Source: Corynespora cassiicola (taxonomy: Eukaryota > Ascomycota > Dothideomycetes > Pleosporales > Corynesporascaceae). From it: a DNA stretch of 64,000 nt. Position 1 is the first letter of the stretch; every line of letters begins with the position of its first letter. The DNA is taken from positions 310,001-374,000 of the forward strand of contig JAEUWY010000013.1 of assembly GCA_022059125.1 (NCBI GenBank), given 5' to 3'. The position numbers and the translations under genes were made by a program. The notes under the pieces were generated by a model. It had not been told where the DNA came from. It saw nothing but the letters and a program-made list of their open reading frames with translations, and did not search any database. Shown here one piece after another: positions 55,876 through 64,000 of this stretch.

Positions 55876-58368
55876 CTACAAAGTCCAGAGGCCACTCCTC
55901 CGTTTCCCCAGCGGGTAAACGAGCAGCGCGCTCATGAACAGACCTGTGGCAATCCCAATGGCAATCTGGATCATGCTGGCCGCGACGTTAAAGACTATGG
56001 AGTTGAGGCTGTCGGTCGAGCTCTGCTGAACGTTAGTGCCGTGCCGGAGGGGAAATGCTCAGACGCTATTCTATATGGCTATCTAAAACGGTGTGACGTG
56101 ATGGAAAGCAAAGACTACTCGTCGCACGCCTCGCGGGGCGAGGACGGGAGTGAGTGCAGGGTTGTGTTCTACGACAGGGGCTCTATTTCGAGAGGCCTGT
56201 TGGGTAGGTACAAAGTCTACATCGTGCTGTGGACCGAGGCTGCGAGCACATTCTCCCAGCCGCCGTGCTCAGAAAGCTGGCATTAAGCTCTTGACCACAG
56301 CGAGCGGGGATATGCGTCCGCAGCGCCCGGCCCACCGTGTGCGTGGTGTTGCAACAGCAACATTGCCTAAGGTGAGTTTAGTGTTATCTACGGGACTTAC
56401 AGTCGCCACCGCTTCTCCACCTTTGATCAACGAGGATGCAGTCGTGAGGGCGCTGGCGATGCTGCCGCTTGATGCGAGACTGCCGGGGACCTGGACGTAG
56501 ACGGCGGGAAGGAGGACGGCAGCTGCGACGCCGTGACGCAAACGACTGTACAAGTTGGCGAGGACGCCAATAGTGAAGGCGCCAAAAGTGTAGGCAATGG
56601 GGGCAGATGCGGAGAACTTCTGTGCGCTCCAGAAATTGACAACGTAGCCTGCGAGACCGATGCCAATCATGACGGGCATTTGCTTATACTTAGCCTGTAC
56701 TGTGAATGTGGTAAAGAAGATGTAAAGCGGGACGAAAAGGAAATTCCAGTATGGGTTCATGGTGTTGTGGCACTGTGTGTCAATTGTGGCATTGTCGTCC
56801 ATGGCGCCGTATAGGGCGGTACCGACGGTGATTCCGTATCCCAGGAATAGCGAGTAGATGATGGCGTAAATGAGGCGAATCGATCCAGGGACGATGGCTT
56901 TGGATTGGAGTTCTAGCGCAGAGCTCAAAACCATCTGTTTCGGTCAGCAAACTGTCATCACACGGTAAGACTGACGGGGCGCTCCGTAACATACAAAACC
57001 GGGAAGAATCAGGGCAATCGCACTCTGCGCAATGGCGGAAAAACAAAACAGTTGGCCGTTGTTAATACTTCCGAAAGCGCGCGCCAGGAAGCTCATCAGG
57101 ATGGTGGCGCTGATCTCAAACACCGTGCTATACGTCCGTGACATCGGCGCAATGACGAGCTGCAGTACCCCTAGCACGATCCCGAGAACAAAGATGATCG
57201 GCATGTCGATCAGCCGCGCCTTGAAGAAACAAGACACGGCGGTACTAGCGAGGCCATACATGAGCACGCAGAGCCAGACAGGATGGCGGTCTTTGGACGT
57301 GATGATCTCGGTCAAGCGCTCAAGAGCCTCATCCAAGCTGATCACGTCATGGAGCACCTCCTTGTAAATGTCGTGGCAGTCTTTGAGCTTGCCCAAGTTG
57401 ACGCCCTGCGCAGTGCGTACCATCTTTACCTCCGCGGTGTGGGTCAAGACGTCATCGAACGAAATGACCATACATCCAGGGATGTAGAGAAACTGGCTGT
57501 TGATGTCGAGCACCTTGGCAGTCGTGGCAAGATATTCCTCAAGACGATGAGTCGGCGCGCCGAAAAGCATCAAGGCACGGCACATCTTGATGATGTACTG
57601 CTGCCGCTTGACAATATCGGCAATGTGTACTTTAATCTTTGCATCCTGTTCTTGCTTGTTCTTCCGGATCATGGAGAGAATTTTCGTCCCGCTGTTGGTC
57701 CGCTTGTGCGGGGGACGCTGCTTCTCTGGCGGCTTCTCATTGCTGTTGGGGTTCGCGAGTTTTCTTGATGCTCCAATTAAAGTAGCGAGCGTCTCCGCAG
57801 ATTGGACGCCCTTCTCCTGATCGTACCACTTCTTCCGCTTGGGTGTTGCGGAGCCAGTGGCAGTACCAGAAGAAGAGGCCCCAGTCCCTGGTCTCTTTGG
57901 CGGCGTCAGAGTGGTATCGGATTGGTAATCTGCAAAAGGTGGCTCGGGGTTCTTATAGGTCTGTAAAAGGTGGTAGAAGACACCACCCTGGGTGCTGCCG
58001 GTCGCGGCGTAGCCTTCGTCCCAGTCTGTGGGCTCGGAATCTTCGGTCTTGTCGGCTGCTGCGTTGCCCGTCGTATCATCTGATGTCTCGCCAGTTGGGA
58101 TGCCCATGGTATGAGCTCTGAACAGCTGTTCGACCTCATCAGGCGCCTTGTCAGTTGCAGCTTCTTCTGTTGAGTCATTGTCGTTGAGACGGTCATAGTT
58201 ATCCACGACAGGCTGGTGGAACCGGTTGGCGGAACTATTGAACCGCACTCTTGGCGCCCCCGCCTGAAGGTTGGGCCCAGGTGGAGGAGTCGTCTCTGGA
58301 GATGTCGACTCTCCATTGGAAGAAAGATCATTCAACTCGTGCGAGTTGTGGTTCGAAGAGTCTGCCAT
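55876..58368 (-). CDS. Prm10/ThrE-type (DUF1212) multi-pass membrane protein
   Basis: Minus-strand exons 56995..58368, 56401..56934 and 55876..56025 give 685 residues. Residues 1-250 are polar and disordered with Ser/Thr/Pro-rich and charged patches. The ThrE-like domain begins at KRQQYIIKMCRALMLFGAPTHRLEEYL, with the family element LDINSQFLYIPGCMVISFDD and then about ten helices (HPVWLCVLMYGLASTAVSC, FVLGIVLGVLQLVIAP, LIYAIIYSLFLGYGITVGTALYG, FNVAASMIQIAIGIATGLFMSALLVYPLGKRRSGL). Relatives are bacterial Thr/Ser exporters and yeast Prm10; substrate here unknown. The last intron is 375 nt, long for this genome, so an extra small exon may be missed. A 5' UTR intron precedes the start. Confidence 0.85.
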
Positions 58369-58386
58369 CTTGAAAATTGCAGCTGT

Positions 58387-58440
58387 CTGGAAGCGGTTAG
58401 CAGGAAAATTGAGCATGTATGCCGATCGATTGCATCTTAC
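58387..58440 (-). other. 5' UTR intron of the Prm10-like gene
   Basis: Minus-strand GTAAGA..CAG of 54 nt with a GCTAAC branch site, 18 bases upstream of the ATG. It explains why the frame runs on upstream of the start with unrelated residues. Confidence 0.55.
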
Positions 58441-58921
58441 CGTGCGCAAATGTGTAAGGCCGAGTCGGTCGCAAGATGGCTACCCCACCCAAACGGCGAA
58501 AAACAAAAAAGTATGCTGCTGGAGGGTGTAATGCTTGGGACGGGGAGGCAGCTTTAAAGCATCCACGCCTTTGCAAGGGGTGCCACGTCGTAATCCCAAT
58601 AAAAAAGTGGGCAACGGAGAATCAGCGAGAACGCAGATCTGCGTGATGATATGGTCCAAGAGCACGTGCAAGTTTCACTAGCCAGCGGACGCGTCCGGGG
58701 AAAACTCAACAGTCACATCCGAGGGTCAAAAGTACGTAATATTTTCCTTACGCGAGCACGCCAGGTACGAGTCGAGTGGCGCTCACCCAGTCAGGGGTTC
58801 CTCCTCCGAGGGATCCCCCGCACGTCACGCATCCGCAACGATTATTCCTGTCCGATGCAGTGCTAAAAGTAGAGCATTATCGTGCTTCTAGACTGAATGC
58901 TACAAAGGTGGACCTCTTCTC
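58441..58921. other. Spacer
   Basis: Promoter and leader of the Prm10-like gene and 3' UTR of PEX12. No gene seen. Confidence 0.5.
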
Positions 58922-60313
58922 CTAGACCACAACTCTCCTCAGACCTTCGGTTCCTCCCAAGACTCTCCTGCCGGTGGCTGCATCCCTGCCTTTCCCACTT
59001 TCCCATCTGCCCTCTCTGCTGCCCTCCTCTTTGCCCCAGCCGTCATCTTCCGCTTCCCCGTCTTCGCTCTTGAACCCTGCAGAGCCTTCCATAAAGGCTA
59101 CTTGCCGATCGTGGGTACCCTCGACCCAGCGATGGATGCACGTGTAGCAGTACACAAAGCCGGTAGGGGAAGCGGTTGGTGTTGTTATTGGAAGCGTGCA
59201 TATGGGGCACAAATGTGACGATGAGGGCGCAGGGACCGTGAGGATGGGCAGCAAAGTTGTAGATGATATAGGGGGATCGATCCTCTTCGACTTGTCTGAT
59301 GATGAGGAAGTGGGCCGTTTTTCGTCTTCCACGTGCTCCTTCGATGGAGACGTTCTAGACGGCGGGAGGCTCGGGAGCACGGGCGGAGGCAATTCAATGT
59401 TCTCGGCAGCTTTCCGGGACAACTGGCGCGCGAAGTCGGACGCGTGCCACCATTCTAAAAATTTGAGCGCAAAGATACTAGTCGGAAGCAGTATCCTCAG
59501 CGAGCCCAACAGGCGAGGCTTGATCGTTCGTGTGAGGTTCCTGGGCGAGAAGATTGAACCTCCTTCGCCAGGCCTAGCAGGGCCGACTTTGCTCGGCTGT
59601 GTCGCAATTTCAATGGCTTTATAGTCGGCTTCGCCCAGGCGTCGTATTCTCGTACCAATGAGCCACAGGAATGGCGAGTGGTACTTGGATCCGTCGAATA
59701 GGTACGCCATGTTGAAAACTAGCAGCGAGAAGTAGTACGCTGCATTCATCGAAGGGTAAACGTTCCGCAGGAACCACTTGTAGTAAAACAACAGCCTCTC
59801 TTTTATGGTCGCTCCAGACCTCAGACCGTCTCTTTCACGGTTGTATCCCGGCCCCAAGATGTTGGAATGGGCGGCGTGAATGTCGTAGCCCTCGTCCAGC
59901 TTTCTCTTTAAGTATGGCAGTCCCACCAGGACGGCGAGGTTCCGCCATACATCTCCTTTTCCCAGTTTCACTGCTTCCCTGACGCTGTCGCTCGCACCGA
60001 GCTGTGCGCGCGGAATCTCTCCACCCTTGACCCTCAGGACTCTTGCGCGCTTGAGTCCGTAGAAGTTCTCTGTAAAGGAGCCACCATAGGTGCGCAGGAA
60101 GTGCCGCTCGACCAGCAGCATAAGCAGTGCGTAGGCTTCATCGAAGGAGTTTAAGACGGGCAATAGGTAGCGTGGGTATCTATGTGTGGAGACGGCGAGG
60201 AGGTAGCGGAGCGACGGCGGCAGGAGGGACGCGAGCTGCTGTTCGGAGAGGACTTCGAAGAGGGATGGTTTCAGGTCGTCAATCCCATTTTGGAGACTCG
60301 GCAGGAACTCCAT
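58922..60313 (-). CDS. PEX12: Peroxisomal RING protein Pex12
   Basis: Intronless frame; the ATG at 60313 starts [39 protein letters not shown], the conserved Pex12 N-terminus, giving 463 residues. An ATG 36 codons upstream is in frame but adds non-conserved sequence. Then [90 protein letters not shown] and WLIGTRIRR are signatures of the family. The C-terminal RING is degenerate ([11 protein letters not shown]...[14 protein letters not shown]), as expected for Pex12, with a long Gly/Glu-rich tail. With Pex2 and Pex10 it forms the peroxisomal ubiquitin-ligase channel that recycles the import receptor Pex5. Confidence 0.95.
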   Translation of the reverse strand: MEFLPSLQNGIDDLKPSLFEVLSEQQLASLLPPSLRYLLAVSTHRYPRYLLPVLNSFDEAYALLMLLVERHFLRTYGGSFTENFYGLKRARVLRVKGGEIPRAQLGASDSVREAVKLGKGDVWRNLAVLVGLPYLKRKLDEGYDIHAAHSNILGPGYNRERDGLRSGATIKERLLFYYKWFLRNVYPSMNAAYYFSLLVFNMAYLFDGSKYHSPFLWLIGTRIRRLGEADYKAIEIATQPSKVGPARPGEGGSIFSPRNLTRTIKPRLLGSLRILLPTSIFALKFLEWWHASDFARQLSRKAAENIELPPPVLPSLPPSRTSPSKEHVEDEKRPTSSSSDKSKRIDPPISSTTLLPILTVPAPSSSHLCPICTLPITTPTASPTGFVYCYTCIHRWVEGTHDRQVAFMEGSAGFKSEDGEAEDDGWGKEEGSREGRWESGKGRDAATGRRVLGGTEGLRRVVV

Positions 60314-60576
60314 GTTGGATATGGAGAAGGAGTGGATGGACGTCCCCAGCACGACGAGGTCGCCGTCGTCGAGCAGATGCGATGCGATGCGATGCACCGA
60401 CGTGCCTAAGCCGAGGCTCATGTCGGAACAACATAGTCGCGGGATGGCCGGCTCGACCTGCCGGAAGCGGATCAGACGTCACAGCTCCAGCCATCGCCTC
60501 GAGCTCCAACTCAGAGCTCAGAGCTCGTCGAGCATCCACCCTCCTCTCCACCCATCTCTCCACCAGACGCGCAACC
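60314..60576. promoter_or_regulatory. Bidirectional promoter region PEX12 / PQ-loop gene
   Basis: 263 bases between divergent ATGs, with GATGC and GAGCTC repeats (60375-60400, 60490-60530). No TATA box seen. Confidence 0.5.
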
Positions 60577-61577
60577 ATGATGATCGCCGACTCTGATCGC
60601 TGCCGGGAGCTCTCCCATCCCGACCTGTTTAATTTCTGCGTCTCAGTGTGAGCCACCCATGACGTACCGGGAGCTTCCCGCCCGCTGACCCATCGTCGAT
60701 AGCTTCATCGTGCTAGGCATCCTCGTGTCGTACCTCCCTCAGCACTACAAGATTATATCGCGGCGATCGTCTCGAGGCTTGAGCCCTCTCTTTGTCCTCC
60801 TCGGCTCGGTCTCGGGCACGGCGAGCATCACCAACATCTTGACGCTGCCCGAGAGCACCCGCGACATGGGCTGCTGCAAGGAGATTGGGACCTTTCCCTG
60901 TGCTGCTGCGCTGTTGGGCATCGTTCAGATAGGGGTGCAGTGGTCATGCTTCTTTTTCATGTGCGTGCGCGCCGTTTTCGTTTTGTGCTCGCCTTGTGAA
61001 GATGCTAACCAATGCCAGCATGCTGCTCTTCCTCATCTTCTTTCCGCGCAATGCCCAAGACGATCCGGAAGAGCAAGACGGCTCGTTGCCGACTTGGAAG
61101 GAGGCCATTTTGGTACTAGTCCTCTTCTCCGTCTTCTTCGTGTTTTCTTTCCTCGGCTCCGTCATAGTCGTGTACGCAGCGCCGTCGCACCTCCGCGGAT
61201 GGGCCAACTTCCTCGGGCTCCTGGGAACCGTACTCGCCGCCGTCCAATACATTCCGCAGATCATAACAACTTGGAGATTGCAAGAGACAGGCAGCTTGTC
61301 CGTGCCCATGATGTGCATTCAGACCCCAGGAAGCTTCGTGTTTGCAGCGAGCCTCGCCGCCAGACTAGGGCCGGGCGGATGGAGTGCGTGGGGTTTGTTT
61401 ATTTTGACCGGAATGCTCCAAGGTTGTCTGCTAGCCATGAGCCTTTGGTTTTTGTGGCGAGACAGAAAGGCATCAGAGGCGACCAGCCCTTCACCGATGA
61501 ATGGCAATGGAGCTGCGCACGAAGGCGAGAACGAGCAGACGCCTTTGTTGGGGAGCGAGAGAGCCGTCAGTACATAG
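60577..61577 (+). CDS. PQ-loop repeat membrane protein
   Basis: Exons 60577..60647, 60703..60960 and 61019..61577 (introns 55 and 58 nt) give 295 residues. It has about seven helices with two PQ-loops: SYLPQHYKIISRRSSRGLSPLF after the first helix and QYIPQIITTWRLQETGSLSVPMM later, the arrangement of lysosomal/vacuolar PQ-loop transporters such as cystinosin and Ypq proteins. Splices rebuild NFCVSV/FIVLGILVS and CFFFI/MLLFLIFF in helices. The C-terminus is polar and ends with a possible acidic dileucine-like signal (ENEQTPLLGSE), which suits vacuolar sorting. Substrate not determinable. Confidence 0.85.
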
Positions 61578-62418
61578 TCGCATTGCGTGTTCCGATAATC
61601 ACTTTTCGTTTCGTTAACCCAGGACGTGTGCCCCTGCCGTGCATCACACCCACCTACGCGACACGAATTCACGTGCATGTACCGATTCGGTTAGCCCGGC
61701 TTGTCCCTTCCGCCCACGACATGGCTACAGGCCTTGTCTCGACGTCGTCTGTCCACCAAGCCTGGGAACCCATGTATGACCACTTTGTCTTCAATGTACA
61801 CGCATGCATGCAACTCGATTCTGTCTGATTGCGTTCCGCAGATAGCAGTATGCGCGCCGCACGCAGAAGCTCACCGCAAAGCTGCACAATCTATCGCCCA
61901 TCACTTGGCCCCAGGTGGGTAACAAGACGGAGTCCAGGGCAGACCTGGAGGACGACCATCCTTTTTCTATTAGCTTACGTCCATTCGTCTCTGATAACAG
62001 TACCCGCGAATAGCTCGTTACGGACATTTCCGACGGCTATCAGTACCGGGCAAAATCTTCCTGGTTTCCAGCTACTGTGAACTGGTGCGTCCAATGGAAA
62101 GATGCGAACGTGTGGCAAAGCGTTGTGATGGTCGTGGGATTGACTCACTAGTCATCGACAGGGCGCTGCCCCATCATGTGTCGCGAAAAGGGCGGGGGCT
62201 AAGCTTTCCATCGGGATCGCTTCTGACTGCCGCATCAGTCTATAAGCCAGCATGCGATGCAGATTTCTGGACACGGCACCAATCTCCGCCCTCTGACATT
62301 TAAGGCTCCCTGCGCCCTCATTCATTTACGCCCTGTCATTTCCTCCAATTATTACTTTGTATACACTACCCCGCTGTCAAGCTGCTGACGATCCCGTCAG
62401 CCCTTCGCTCGGCGCACC
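61578..62418. other. Spacer
   Basis: PQ-loop 3' UTR and the leader of the MATE gene. Open frames of up to 83 codons lack support. No gene seen. Confidence 0.5.
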
Positions 62419-64000
62419 ATGGCCCAACAACCTACACACCCAGAAAACGATGCGAACGGATTTGCAGACCATGTTGCCTCGCAAATTGAAGGCCTGACTG
62501 CCTCCGGAGCAATTGCAGAAGAGGCCATTGAGAGGGATTTGGAAGAAGACGTCTCCAGCACAGAATCTGACACCTCCAGTGGGTCTTCGACCGTTCGACA
62601 GTTTTCCATGATAAATTCTTATCGCCGGCCTTCCTACGTGAACCCCGGAGCTCGTTCCACGGCCATTTTCTCGTCCAGCGTACCCGAGCACAACAGCTAT
62701 AGTTATTTGTCCAAGCAGGAGCGTGCAGCCATGCGCGAGGAAGAGAGGAGCCTATTGAGAGATAACGATTTATTGCCACCAAAGCACCCACGCCGGGGCT
62801 CTGGAGGCTTAGCGTCAAAAATCTCGTTTTCCGCCCTGCGCAAAGTGAAAAGCTCGCCGGGAGATGAAGAATCTGCGATCCACTCTGGCCCGTCCGAGAG
62901 GACGGCTCTCCTGAGCGGCGATTTGGAATTGCCCTATGGTGGTCTCGATACCCCAAGAACGATTGATAAAAAATTCAGTGAGGCCGTACGCGAAAATAAG
63001 ATCCAGACGACATGGAAGCGCGAAGCAAAGGTTTTGACCAAATCGTCTGCGCCCTTGATCTTGACTTTTGCGCTGCAGTACTCCCTCCCTGTTGCTAGTA
63101 TTTTCACTGTTGGTCACATTGGTAAAATCGAGCTTGGTGCTGTGAGTCTGGCTAGCATGACTGCATCTATTACAGGATATGCAGTCTACCAAGGTCTCGC
63201 GACTTCTCTAGGTAAGCAGTGTCCAGCACGAGTTCATTTTTCCCGCCAAACGTCAAACCTGCTCTACTAAATTTTCCAAAATATCGCTGACTTTTCCTGA
63301 AGATACCCTCTGTGCCCAAGCCTATGGATCTGGGCGTCGTCATCTAGTCGGCCTGCAGCTGCAGCGAATGATTTACTTCCTTTGGCTCATCACCATCCCG
63401 ATTTGTATCATCTGGGCTTTGGGAACCCACATTCTATATCTCATCGTCCCCGAAAAAGAAACAGCCGAGCTTGCTGGTCTTTACCTGCGGATTCTCATCG
63501 CCGGCGCGCCCGGCTACGCAGCCTTCGAAGCTGGCAAACGTTTTACCCAGGCCCAGGGACTCTTCAGCGCAACAATGTATATCTTGTTGATCTGTGCCCC
63601 CTTCAACGCCGTTCTCAACTGGCTCTTGGTCTGGAAGCTGCAATGGGGCTTCATTGGCGCGCCCATTGCCGTAGTCGTGACCGAAAACATCATGCCGCTG
63701 CTCCTCTTCCTCTATGTCCGCTTCATCGACGGCTATCAATGCTGGGGAGGCTTCGACCGCCGCGCCCTCAAGAACTGGGGCCCCATGATCACGCTCGCGC
63801 TCCCTGGCCTCGTCACGGTGCTTGCTGAGTTCCTCGCTTTCGAAATCCTGACCCTGAGCTCCAGCTGGTTGGGTACAACACCGCTGGCCGCACAGAGTAT
63901 CTTGAGCTCTATCCTCGGCCTCACATACCAGATCCCGTTCCCAGTTTCTGTTGCCGCGTCTACGCGCATTGCAAACTTGATTGGAGCCACACTTGCTATG
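62419..64000 (+). CDS. MATE-family efflux transporter, 3' end outside the window
   Basis: Exon 1 62419..63211, 91 nt intron, exon 2 from 63303 to the window end, open throughout. The N-terminal 180 residues are polar and Ser/Glu-rich with ERTALL- and LSKQER-like motifs. The first MATE half begins at [83 protein letters not shown], matching the fungal MATE signature (LDTLC-QA-GA/S). Further helices run to STRIANLIGATLAM at the last base, where another half of the protein would follow. MATE proteins export drugs or organic cations against a Na+ or H+ gradient, usually at the vacuole or plasma membrane. Confidence 0.93.

Overview
The window looks like nuclear DNA of a filamentous ascomycete, probably a dothideomycete of the Pleosporales type (inference). 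The reasons are many introns of about 46-110 nt with GT..AG ends and CTAAC-like branch sites, secreted GH11 and GH7 plant cell-wall enzymes, a HET-domain gene relic, and a DNA transposon whose interior is extremely AT-rich in the manner of repeat-induced point mutation (RIP). Gene models were built by hand: exon joins are given in each entry and come from splice consensus plus protein-family continuity.

Layout. 0-12.8 kb is a sparse region with a GH11 xylanase, the complex I subunit ESSS/NDUFB11, a decayed membrane-protein gene and a GH7 cellobiohydrolase, separated by long gene-free stretches. 12.4-28 kb is mostly housekeeping: an F-box protein, the U5 snRNP protein Dim1/Dib1, an MFS transporter, a U1A/U2B''-type RRM protein, V-ATPase subunit D (VMA8), the splicing factor SYF1, then a 4.2 kb GC-rich low-complexity stretch and a small conserved disordered-looking protein. 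29-34.5 kb is an AT-richer island with small orphan ORFs and a divergent glutathione S-transferase / acetoacetate-decarboxylase-like pair. 35-40.6 kb holds the divergent SEC1-SUV3 pair.

41-49 kb is a second accessory island. It contains a broken HET-domain gene, a 1,848 bp TA-flanked DNA transposon with perfect 47 bp terminal inverted repeats around a very AT-rich core, a 56-residue single-pass membrane protein, and a tandem duplication of an unrecognised gene family. In that duplication the upstream unit has drifted towards A/T in a RIP-like way and has lost its first exon. 49-64 kb returns to core genes: an SDR lacking its catalytic tyrosine, KEI1 (IPC synthase subunit), a DUF7730/F-box-like protein, an alpha/beta hydrolase, a Prm10/ThrE-type membrane protein, PEX12, a PQ-loop protein and a MATE transporter running off the end.

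Four pre-mRNA splicing or membrane-traffic functions sit close together (Dim1, U1A-like, SYF1; VMA8 and SEC1), but eukaryotic gene order gives no strong functional coupling. Several pairs are head-to-head and probably share promoters: VMA8/SYF1, GST/ADC-like, SEC1/SUV3, SDR/KEI1 and PEX12/PQ-loop. I did not find a clearly new multi-gene system. The best leads are the asymmetrically decayed tandem family at 46-49 kb, the divergent Dim1, and the SDR with a Phe at its catalytic Tyr position.
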